64,000 bases of DNA, taken from Ceriagrion tenellum. Its lineage: Eukaryota > Arthropoda > Insecta > Odonata > Coenagrionidae. Positions 55,691 to 64,000 of the stretch are shown in pieces. The notes beneath the pieces are model-generated. The model had not been told where the DNA came from. It saw only the letters and a program-made list of their open reading frames with translations, and ran no database searches. Made by a program: the position numbers and the translations under genes. Each line of letters opens with the position of its first letter. Position 1 is the first letter of the stretch. Location: assembly GCA_963169105.1 (NCBI GenBank), contig OY720639.1:87898593-87962592 (forward strand), in the 5' to 3' direction.

Positions 55691-55780
55691 GATAGTCTGT
55701 GGCTCTGATTTACACAAATTTTGAAATTTTCGTTGAAGTGTGAGTAGAAATTTGTAATTGTTTTACCTTTTTGTCAAATC

Positions 55781-56372
55781 TACATGTACACCACACCCCA
55801 CTAGCCGCCGCATGGGCGTGTGGCAGGGGGTACTAGGTCACCAGCCCTGTAATGGTGTAAGTTTTTTTGGAGATGAAATGGTGACATGAATTACAGGAGT
55901 GTATTTAGTGAGCTTAATTTTTATTGTGATCGCTAATTATTCGCGGATTGAATGAGTTCTTGTACCAATGTGTTCGACAGTGTATCTCTCTTATGTTATC
56001 GCACCCTTCTGGCCTAGAGACGTGGTGAGGAGTCATGATAATATTCTCTATGTCGCTCTGAAAAATATCAGTTCTGAATTTCTCAAGCAACCTAAGCCTA
56101 GCGTGTAGCCTCCGAGTCTCTAGGGGCTCCCACCTTAAACCCTGTAAAAGTTGTGAGACACCATATGTACGCTCGTAGCTGTTTTTAACAAAGTGCGCTG
56201 CTTTGTATTTTATTAATTTTTTTGGTTAAATCTATTTTACCAGGGTCCGAGATGCTCGCGGCGTATTTGAGGCGTGGCCTAACCAGAGCGAAGTAGCATC
56301 TCTCCTCGACTCTTTCATCCGAGGACCTTCCTATTATGCGTTTAACAAAACCTAGTTTCTTTAATGCTGTAG
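55781..56372 (-). pseudogene. LINE-B2 copy, close relative of 31500-32350
   Basis: Tail complement AATCTACATGTACACC at 55781, then 3' UTR and the coding end. Plus-strand bases 56020-56350 are almost identical to 31740-32095. The reading includes KLGFVKRIIGRSSDERVEER, CYFALVRPRLKYAASISDPG and KINKIQSSA. The 5' edge falls in the ALKKLGF region. Small deletions near 56205 and 56235 break the frame. Confidence 0.82.
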
Positions 56373-56489
56373 TGAAGAAGAGGTAGTAGTGTAGTGAAGG
56401 TAAAATCAAGGTGTAGTGAAGAAGGAATTTATGGGGTACCTCTTTCGAATCGTATTCAAATGTTGAAGTTTTCACTTGGTGGAAGTTCG

Positions 56490-56600
56490 ACATGTAGGTA
56501 CACTTACCTGATGATGTCGTAACTGCCGAAACCGGTTCTACTCTCAATAATTAATCTGTTGAAGACACTAAGTTGCCTTACTACAACCTTTTTCAGGAAC
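56490..56600 (+). repeat. PLE-type 3' module (solo)
   Basis: Reads TACCTGATGATGTCGTAACT, GCCGAAACCGGTTCTACTC, AATAATTAATCTG: the core order CCTGATGATG...CGAAACC...AATTAAT seen in the other modules. It lies just upstream of two large palindromes. Confidence 0.5.
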
Positions 56601-57010
56601 ATTGATTGTTACCTGAGAAATTGTTACCCTTTTTCCTTCTACGTCTGTCATTTTTCTCTTCGTACTTATATTTTATCTCTTGTTTCTCTTCTTCTCTCTG
56701 TGCTCTATTTATTCTCTTTCATCTACTGGTTTTTATTACCTTTCATGCTACCGGCCGGCCGCGTGGACTAAAATGTGCTGTCCTGTAAAGCCTAATACTG
56801 GAGAAGAAATTATGATGGTGACGTCTTTATCGATTCCAATGGACATGAAATGGTCGACTTTTATTTTTCTTGTCACCTTTTAGTCCGGGCGTAGTGAAGA
56901 TTGAATTAATTCCCTCCTCGTAAATGTTGGTCCCCAACCTAGGGCATTCTCTCTCCTCTTTCTTGCATCCTCATTTTCCTTATTAGTTACCTCTTTCGGA
57001 AACATAGTTT

Positions 57011-57187
57011 GTTACTAATAAAGTCTTCTCGGGTTTTCCACCAGGTTAGGTAATTGTTGGCCGACGTTTCGATGGCATCCTCCGCCATCGTCCTCATGCC
57101 TTGAGGACGATGGCGGTGGAAGCAATCGAAACGTCGGCCAACAGTTACCTAACCTGGTGGAAAACCCGAGAAGACCTTATTAGTATC
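57011..57187. repeat. 177-bp near-perfect palindrome, PLE-type tail-to-tail modules
   Basis: Arms 57011-57096 and 57102-57187 pair with few mismatches around a 5-base loop. Each arm, read outward, carries TGAGGACGATGGCGG, ATCGAAACGTCGGCCAAC, TTACCTAACCTGGTGGAAAA and CCCGAGAAGAC. A decayed relative is at 34467-34625. Confidence 0.9.
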
Positions 57188-57291
57188 ATACGCCGGGAAA
57201 AAACCAAATCATATTTTAGATTTGTTACCTGAGAAATTCTTGCTATTTCATGGCATTCACTCTTGTTTCAACGTGTAGAAAGATTTTCTTC

Positions 57292-57506
57292 ACAAATGAA
57301 AAAACGACTTCGTTTTCTTCTACTGATTTATTTTTTCGGTACGACATGTTTCGACACATAGAGGTCATTTTCAAGTACTTGAAAATGACCTCTATGTGTC
57401 GAAACATGTTGTACCGAAAAAATAAATCAGTGGAAGAAAACGAAGTCGTTTTTTCATTTGTGAATATCAACTTCCACATAGTTGATCCTGATACCATTAA
57501 ACGTAT
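57292..57506. mobile_element. PLE-tail fold-back, 172-bp palindrome with target duplication
   Basis: Arms 57291-57376 and 57377-57462 are complementary with only two mismatches and no loop (centre AAGT/ACTT). Outward each reads CTTGAAAATGACCTC, GTGTCGAAACATGT, GTACCGAAAAAATAAATCAG. AAAGATTTTCTTC flanks the unit at 57279-57291 and 57507-57519, and ACGT precedes both, so the duplication is 13-20 bp. About 44 bp follow the right arm before the second duplication. The symmetric sequence makes mirrored open frames on both strands (57243-57497 minus, 57250-57540 plus), which are artefacts. Confidence 0.8.
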
Positions 57507-57519
57507 AAAGATTTTCTTC

Positions 57520-57982
57520 TTTTTTTCTTTCTCTTTATAATCAGTTCGTAATCAGTACACCTAACCTTTTAAGCAGGTGGGCGTTTGGTTATATAGGGAT
57601 ACGCACGCGAGAAAAATCAAATTATGGTGAATTTCAGGTTAAAATGGCAACAATAGTACAAATAAGAAGCATTTTACAAATAGGTATGAGGATCAGATCT
57701 GGATCTGAATAAGGATCAGGACTCTGGAGGAGAGCAGCAACAGACAGGAAAGCATGGAGGCGGAAGTCGAAGGAGGCCAAGGCCCAACCTTGGGCTGTAT
57801 TGCCATAGGAGAGAGATAAGGATCAGATGAGTATTTTAGGAGTACGCAAATAATAAAATATTGGAATTTGGTAATTCGTCAAGTTTACGTGGGGGATCTT
57901 GTGGATGGGGTACTTTTAGTTAACTTGTAATTTCCACCCTCTGTTATTGTATCTAACGATAACTCGGTGAGTCGAAATGCGT
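57520..57982. other. no recognisable feature
   Basis: AT-rich. Short direct repeats of GATCAGATCTGGATCTGA type near 57690. Confidence 0.4.
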
Positions 57983-58170
57983 CATCATTATTGGTCGCCA
58001 AATCTTAAGATTGGTTGACTGCAGCCCGCTACCCCTCCCTATCTAATGCTATTTCCCTTGCCTCCTGGTATCTCTTCCTATGTACTTTCCTCTTTATTTG
58101 GTCCATGCACTAAGTCCTGGGTCTTCCTTTGGGGACTTTTCCCTATATTTTACCTTAAACTATTCACACT
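57983..58170 (-). mobile_element. LINE-C 3' terminal fragment
   Basis: The plus strand shows GATTGGTTGACTGCAGCCCG, CCTGGTATCTCTTCCTATGT, TATTTGGTCCATG and GGGACTTTTCCCT, the antisense of NQ, YQEVRELA, FMDQIK and the EGKV region. It is cut near 58170. Confidence 0.75.
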
Positions 58171-58244
58171 ATATCTATAAAACATACCACCATTTCATTA
58201 AGTGTCCATAGCATCACAGGTTACAGCTTGTATACATCTAAAGT

Positions 58245-58510
58245 ATTATTACCTGTTAAAAAATCTCAATATTCTCCCCCTACGAAATGTTATACTTGTG
58301 AATAATACAAGGAATCAGAATACCCTCTCCGGATTATTTTCCAGAGTAGCAAAAACGGATAACCCTATACCAAATTGGGGAATCAAATTGTTTAATGATT
58401 TGTTTGTAATAGCAAGATTTGTCCGCACGACTAAATTAAAAATTGCTATCAACTCATGGTTGACGTCCATTCCCCTGTGTACTGTGGAAAAATATTTTTC
58501 TCACAATTCT
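58245..58510 (+). pseudogene. LINE C-terminal remnant (CR1/Jockey-like, LINE-G)
   Basis: Within a 117-codon frame: NILPLRNVILVNNTRNQNTL, SRVAKTDNPIPNWGIKLFND and KLKIAINSWLTSIPLCTVEK, then YFS. The order 'TRN...L...R.AKT...WGIKxxNxL...FKxxxxxWL...YxxxExF' is the usual last segment of these LINE proteins. No tail is recognised. Confidence 0.6.
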
Positions 58511-58559
58511 AGACGCCTAATTTTTTATATACTTATCTATTATTACCAAACATAATAAT

Positions 58560-60635
58560 TACGTGTATTTTGGGGTAAACCACCAAATAAAGAATTGGAT
58601 TGTTTGCATTTAGACGTTGTTTCCAGGCGTCAGTTGTTGAATGATATTTTTTCCCAGAATCGTAATCCAACTCAATTTAACAAGAGCAGTGTACAACAAA
58701 CTTTGAAGGTATTTTCGTGAAAATTTGTTCATTTTATATGGAGCTACTGTTCAAATTTGAGTGAAAATTGTTCTTATTAAAAAAATCCCCATCTACTTGT
58801 AGGAAATAAAGTAAAAAAGGAAGAAACTTTTACTCATAGCAAACTACACCCTTTCAAAATAATGTTATTTCGGGATTTAGCATGTGACCTAATATACGTG
58901 TATATAGACCCAATATGTACTTCATATTGGATTTTACGCTAAAATTCCTTCAGAGGAGAAGTTGAAATATTTCTATGATAAAAAGGCCTATCACATCAGA
59001 AGTTCTAAACGCTTAACTTACTCTTAAAATATCGCGATGGCAGTATATATAGTTACATGTCACGAATACCGAATACCGAAGATAAATGAAATAGGAGAGA
59101 GAAATATATTTCCTCCGAAAGGTAGGCGCTCTGATATCAAAACGCGATCAGGAGCGTGGTTTGATTTTACGGAATTTCCATGGCGAGGCTACCATTTACT
59201 TGCCTCGTCGTGGAAATATTACTGGCCTTGTAAAAGTGCCTATTGTAAGACATAATATTTTTGAGGAAAGCCGTCTCTCATTCATTACATATTTCACTTT
59301 GAAATTACTCTTTTCTTCCTACTATGTCTTGCTATGCTATTCCTACAATCTGACTCGTTTTTCACTGTACCCCATGAAACTCTCTAAGGTTATCTATTGC
59401 CTGCATCAATGGCGTTTGCTCTTCTTTCTCACTTCTGAATGGCAATCCCTGTTCCGCTCTATTATTATGGCATTTTTTTAAGATCGGAATGAATCTCGGA
59501 ATAAAAATATCGTTGAAATCGCCCCTGTACTGTAAAGAAAACAAATGCAAAATACAGTTCCCGCCACTATTACTGAAGATTCAATGGGAATATTTTTATC
59601 TGATCGGAAACTTTTGTTTCTGTGAGAAAAACCTACTTTTGCACACATTTAGGTCCTAAATATTCGACCTATTCGTGATCACCGTCACTTTTTTGTATTT
59701 TATTTTTTATTTTATTTTCTACATGCAAAACTACCACCATTAAAATAGCGTTTATCGGTATATTGGCCGTTTTATGAGAGATTTTCGTGTACCTCAAACG
59801 TATTTTACGATGCAATGTTTTCGATGAAATTCCGAGACGAAGCGATGGAATAGAATGAGGAGGGAGTGACATTTACGAAGGAGGAGGAATTGGGTAGAAC
59901 GCTGAAGTACGATATTAATAACAAAGAGTATTACGTATGTCTGCTGAGAAAGGTTTTGGTAAACATAAAAGTACCAATATATATTAAGTAGTTGAAGATA
60001 ATTGCCAAAGATAATGTAATTACATGAAATAGATAGAAATTAAATTTAATGAAAACCCATCTCACATCACCAAAAACTCACATCTCATTACCAATATTTT
60101 CAAGATTATTATCAACTAGTCCTGAGCCTATTAGTGAGATATTTTCATGGCTCTTAGTTCTAGTGTCGATTTTATATCCACTGCGTCAGATCTCAAAACC
60201 GGACAGCGTAGCCCACCGTGGAATACAAAGTACAATAAGGATGAGAAAAAGAGTCAAACTTAGACGGCGCATTTTGTGACACGCAATTTATTGAAAACGA
60301 ATATAAAAGGAGAGAAATGGCTGTATTTGACTAATAAGGAAGATTAAGACTGAAACACAATCAGACAAATTTACGAAGGATGTCGAAAAGGAGAATAATG
60401 GGTTAATAACGCGTTTTGTTGATATGAGAGTTAAACGGAGAGCTTCTCCAAACCACACTTTGGATTGATTACCGATAGTGATGACCTAATGTTGTAAAAG
60501 AAATACCTCGGCAGGAATCTTCCTCTTTTGCAGGTTGATATCCTACAGATAATACCTTTCTCCTAACTTGCCTTCTATCTCCATCCGAGTCAGTTACATC
60601 TCTCTCCTTAAGGGAAGTACGCAGGATTCCATTCC
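58560..60635. other. no recognisable gene
   Basis: Two kb of AT-rich DNA with scattered frames of 60-106 codons, the longest 59161-59481 (plus). None has motifs. Confidence 0.4.
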
Positions 60636-60730
60636 TATCACTGTCGTAGTTTCAAGGTTTCAGTTTACCTTGAAAATGGCGTGATATGACGAAACCTGGG
60701 TCAACGAAAGTAAATAAAGTGTGGAATCAG
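60636..60730 (+). repeat. PLE-type 3' module (solo)
   Basis: Reads TTACCTTGAAAATGGCGTGA, GACGAAACCTGGGTCAACG and GTAAATAAAGTGTGGAATCAG. The preceding TTTCAAGGTTTCAGTTTAC is a partial inverted copy of the core. Very similar to the modules at 13000-13083 and, on the minus strand, 30735-30850. Confidence 0.55.
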
Positions 60731-60877
60731 ACCGAGTTACCTTTTCACTATGGAGAATGCTCTAGTTGAGACAAAAATTTCAAAATGTAATACTTTCATC
60801 GTTTACATTACGACATGCTTAGTGATTTTCACCGGAGAGACTGGAGTACTTATGTTAAATGCGGCCCATGAGTATTT

Positions 60878-61325
60878 TCTCGACTTATGGCCAGTTGCAG
60901 GAACATATGTATTTCATATAGTCATGGAACCCATACGCCAAGGCAACCATTCAATAAGTGTTGTAGAAACATTCGATATTGGTTTCATAACTTATGGCAT
61001 GTTGTTATGAGTTCCATAAGTAGCTGAGCTGGCAGATGCACCGCTGGAGACTTAATTCCCAGGTAAAAGAGTTGTTTTGAGACAAATGGCCGGTATATTT
61101 ACTCTAATTATTCTATGCATAAAAAATTATTAATGGGCATAAATTTTATAAAATTAAGCCAAAGGAAAAGATTTTCTCCAACATCGGAAGCTATTAATTA
61201 TTGACAAATAAGTAATGTAATTAGTAGTTGTATCCCTGTAATCTGAAAATTTTTATGTGATCGGTAACTTCATGGATCTCATAACTATTGATTCCATAAC
61301 TATAGGTTCTTGCTACCAGACTATA
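60878..61325 (+). repeat. dispersed repeat with CTTATGG/CCATAAG words, copy 2
   Basis: Same order of landmarks as 33625-34110, including CGACTTATGGCCAGTTGCAG and TTGTTATGAGTTCCATAAGT, over about 450 bp. Small indels separate the two copies. Confidence 0.8.
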
Positions 61326-61329
61326 CCTG

Positions 61330-62142
61330 AAATGTTATTGAAATGCGCACCCAAATGACTCACGCTTTGCGCTGCAACCACCTTAACGATTCAAATTCAT
61401 GAAACTGCTTTGACTCTGTCCTCCGTTCTAAGACAAGGAAAAGGATTAAATATTCTCCCTCCCGTCCATCTTTTTCTGCCCTTATAGATAATAGACCATT
61501 TTATATTAACCAACCCGTCTCCAATCGTTAGTTATTCAATGCATCAATTCTGATATTTAGTATCCAAACTCTAATGCAAGTTTATAGGCAGCTGAATTGA
61601 AAATTTATAAATAAAAACTACAGTATTATCCACGACGAATTTTAATACTGGAAATATTTTCAACAATTCAGTGCTACTTTCAAGATGATAAGTGGCTTTG
61701 TATTTTTGAATCCATGGTCGGTATTAAAATTCAGGTTCGATAGTTCTGATCGATCATATTTTTTAATAATGACTTTTTCCAACCAGTTTGGGCCTAAAAA
61801 GTGTTCACATTGTTGTACTCCAACTACATCAACGTTACAGTTCAACGAGATTTAAAAAAGAAAGTAATAAAATACACCTTTATGAAATTTTATTAAACAA
61901 TAACAATCTCCTGCGATATATATATAGATAGCGATAACTGAACACTTACGAAGGTAAATGCTCAAAAATTACAAACGCCCGAATGTAGATCGTAAGATGA
62001 TTAGCTGACTTATTTTGTGGGCTGTACATCACTACACGCGAGTGGGTGAGTTCGTTCCACATTTATTATTCATGTTGCAGTGATTTCAGGATTGCATTTT
62101 GTCTTGACTTATGCGGGAGCTCCCCATCCCGTCCTGGTGTTC
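61330..62142. other. no recognisable feature
   Basis: AT-rich, no frame above 61 codons. Confidence 0.4.
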
Positions 62143-63165
62143 TATCATTGGTCGTTCAATCCCATCATTGGTTAACTGCAGCCGTCCACCCTTCCCTATC
62201 TAATGCTAGTTCCCTTACTTCCTGGTATCTCTCCCTATGGGTGGCGATCGTTAGAGAAAACCGGGAAAATCCGGAATTGTCAGGGAATTTTGAATTTCTG
62301 GAAAAGTCAGGGAATTCTTGTGGCAATCAAGGAGAAACTGGAATAGTAATCCTCGTTATTTTTCTACCCTTGCGTTTATCGTGCAGTCTTTCCCACCCTT
62401 TATTTCACCAACCATAACTAACGTCCGTTTCTGACGTGCATGGCATAAGCCCCATCAATTTGTGTAGTGTTCAGTTGCAAATCTTATTAGTTGTAAATTT
62501 TAGTCATGTAGTTGTGAATCAGACGTACAATATATCCCTTTTGTATATCCTTATTGCGATATTTGCCTAGTTGTGTTAAAAACCATGAGCACAATGTATT
62601 ACACTCATCACAAGGAATCCGACGTTGTTCGGAAAATTTTACCTCGCATTTTTTTACTTCCGAGACCCAGGTCGAGATGTTGCTGGAGCATACTAGCTCA
62701 TAATAAATACATGCTTGCAGTTCTAAAAGTACGAGATGATGATTAGAAAATTCCTTTTGGTGATCAGTCAGGGAAATTGGTAAATCCACTAGGGAAAATC
62801 AGGGAAAGGTCAGGGAATTTGAAAATTGGATATCGGTAGCCACCCTGTCTTTACTTGGTCCATGAATTTACTCACAGGTCTTCATATGGGGACTTTTCCC
62901 TCTATTTTCCCTTCAATTGTGCTCTTCACAAGCCCATTGTGTGTCAAGGTCTGTCCAATTCATCAGGTTCGTCCTTTTTCTATGATGTTCTTTTTGATCA
63001 TTTCCTCTTCTACTCATCTGTACATTTCATCATTTGTTATTTTGTCCGAACTTTTTACCTGCAGCATCCTCCTTCAGCACCAGATTTTGAAAGCTTGTAG
63101 TCTTTTCTGGTCAGTTTTTCCCGTGGTCCATGCCTCTGATCCGTAGAGTGCCACGTTAGCAATAT
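62143..63165 (-). pseudogene. LINE-C copy split by a MITE
   Basis: The 3' end (62143-62238; ATTGGTTAACTGCAGCCGTC on the plus strand) and the upstream coding part (62848-63165) flank a 609-bp insert. The coding part on the minus strand reads ANVALYGSEAWTTGKTDQKR, then LQAFKIWC, followed by out-of-frame VRTK, the WNxxxK and MDWTDLDTQ equivalents and the EGKVPI/YMKTCE region. Joined, it is colinear with 46165-46830. Confidence 0.78.
62239..62847. mobile_element. MITE with GGGTGGC ends inserted in LINE-C
   Basis: The left end starts GGGTGGCGATCG and the right end is the complement of CAGGGTGGCTACCG. Both are followed by AAAxC-GGGAAAATCxGG and TCAGGGAATTT words in inverted orientation. CAGGGTGGC-type ends with GGGAAAA/CAGGGAA subterminal repeats are common in insect hAT-like MITEs. 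No clean duplication is visible: about 16 bp of the LINE target plus the left terminal CA appear lost. A 100-codon minus-strand frame inside (62487-62789) is unrecognised. Confidence 0.65.
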
Positions 63166-63170
63166 GTATT

Positions 63171-63370
63171 GACAAAGCACAAATTAAAAATGACCTTATT
63201 TTCCTCCCACAGATTTGTATCCCTGGTACACGTTTCAACATATTGGTGTCATCATCAGGTACAAACTCAAAAAGTTGGTACCTGATGATGACACCACTGC
63301 GCTGGGTCGAAACATGTTGTACCGGCAAAATTAATCTGTGAAAGGAAACAAAGTTAATATTTCATTTGTC
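63171..63370. repeat. palindromic PLE-type tail modules
   Basis: The right arm reads GTACCTGATGATGACACC, GGGTCGAAACATGTTGTACC, AATTAATCTGTG. The left arm (63171-63261) is its inverted copy, lacking a CTGCGCTGGGT segment. The loop is about 15 bases. The right-arm core matches that of 57377-57462 (GTCGAAACATGTTGTACCG). It abuts the 5' truncation of the LINE-C copy. Confidence 0.75.
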
Positions 63371-63479
63371 AAATTCTACTTCAACATTGTTGGGCCTCTA
63401 ACTATCTCTAACTATATATACTAACAAAAAATTGCAAGTTATCGATGCGTTCGGCAATTAAATGTTATTTTAACACGCA

Positions 63480-63640
63480 GCCTTAGGCTGTGTCCAGTCC
63501 ATCTGGTTGTTCTTTTCATAAAATGTTCCATGGCGTTGTTTACTCTTTTCTCTTGCGTCAAATTCAACATCTCTTTTATCCAGCGCCAGGTTTCGAGGGT
63601 TTTTAGTCTGTTCTGATATGCTTTTCCAGCTGTTTCATGT
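63480..63640 (-). pseudogene. LINE-C C-terminal remnant
   Basis: The minus strand reads GKAYQNRLKTLETWRWIKEM, then VNNAMEHFMKRTTRWTGHSL, aligning with KAYQKKLEAFETW...RRTRWIGHTL of other copies. Both ends are truncated. Confidence 0.7.
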
Positions 63641-63780
63641 ATGAAATTGTAAATGAAACTTGCAAACCATTACCCCTTCCCACCTCTTTCTCTTCCCCAA
63701 CGTTCGAACTCCCATCTCTCCACTCCCCTTACATCACCTCTACCTCCCCCGATTTGTGTGACTATATATTCTATGTCTTC

Positions 63781-63850
63781 TTGTAGTACTGTACCTAATG
63801 ATGACGAGCTACGTCGAAACCTAAGTCGTCCTGTTAATAAATCTATGTGG
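63781..63850 (+). repeat. PLE-type 3' module (solo)
   Basis: Reads GTACCTAATGATGACGAGCT, ACGTCGAAACCTAAGTCGTC, GTTAATAAATCTATGTGGAA. GACG/CGTC could form a 4-bp helix inside the core. No inverted partner is visible nearby. Confidence 0.5.
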
Positions 63851-64000
63851 AATAACTAAGTTATACTCTTCATTTACAATGTTAAGCCAATTCCACGAAG
63901 TCACGACCGAGAAAACGGAATGTATGAAGTTGTTATCAATATTTTTATTTGCTCTTCATTTTGAATCAATTTTATTTAATTTCACTTGTGTGTCAGGGTC
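63851..64000. other. window end, nothing assignable
   Basis: AT-rich. The last 15 bases (TTGTGTGTCAGGGTC) resemble LINE-C antisense sequence near 62938, so another copy may begin at the window edge. Confidence 0.25.

Noticed and set aside
57243..57540. Two nearly identical proteins on opposite strands
   Set aside because: They are mirror images produced by the 172-bp palindrome, not two genes.
1..64000. CRISPR array, bacterial operon or defence system
   Set aside because: No spaced identical repeats, ribosome-binding sites or compact gene order. All signals are those of eukaryotic repeats.

Overview
This window looks like intergenic or intronic DNA from a large, AT-rich arthropod genome, most likely an insect; I cannot name the species. 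The evidence is the set of mobile elements: C-terminal pieces of several animal non-LTR retrotransposon (LINE) families, an R2-type LINE with a restriction-like endonuclease end, a Penelope-like element (PLE) with a GIY-YIG domain, mariner and pogo/Tigger relics, hAT-type short elements, and tRNA-derived SINEs. I found no intact gene. No long open frame reads as a conserved host protein, and there is no operon, rRNA, CRISPR array or functional tRNA. Almost every recognisable coding stretch is a broken transposon remnant.

LINE groups (labels are mine). LINE-A has a tail carrying CCTTCCGGGGTAGGCAGAGTC: 54-150, 405-935 and 13612-14095. LINE-B and B2 are CR1/L2-like elements ending in a (TACATC)n tail: 17489-18262, 18316-19020, 23463-24520, 31500-32350, 42690-43215, 51507-51868 and 55781-56372. 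LINE-C has a 3' end carrying TTGGTTGACTGCAGCC: 6925-7140, 19610-19925, 25946-26230, 28795-29523, 29524-29830, 39388-39445, 46165-46830, 57983-58170, 62143-63165 and 63480-63640. LINE-D is at 15617, 16430 and 21853. Single copies are the R2-like element (7301-7921) and an RTE-like end (25597-25880).

DNA transposons: Tigger-like (1423-2109), mariner with about 180-bp inverted ends (2972-3580), a short mariner derivative (44248-44464), hAT-like elements with 8-bp duplications (27671-28010 and 42902-43140), a TA-flanked MITE (49380-49621) and a MITE interrupting a LINE-C copy (62239-62847).

Tandem arrays: a higher-order repeat (4990-5870), a roughly 200-bp array (11629-13323) and a roughly 170-bp array (21165-22400). 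The last two carry insertions. Because neighbouring units preserve the empty site, the target-site duplications can be read directly.

The most interesting pattern is fold-back DNA. PLE-type 3' modules (a CCTGANGATG...CGAAAC core) recur as tail-to-tail palindromes, with or without a body between them, and at least three sit between target-site duplications (12321-13084, 40109-41014, 57292-57506). Two SINE insertions (11912-12045 and 21303-21550) share an inverted-duplicate architecture with 10- and 12-bp duplications. These are the observations I would follow up; the remaining stretches hold no feature I can support.
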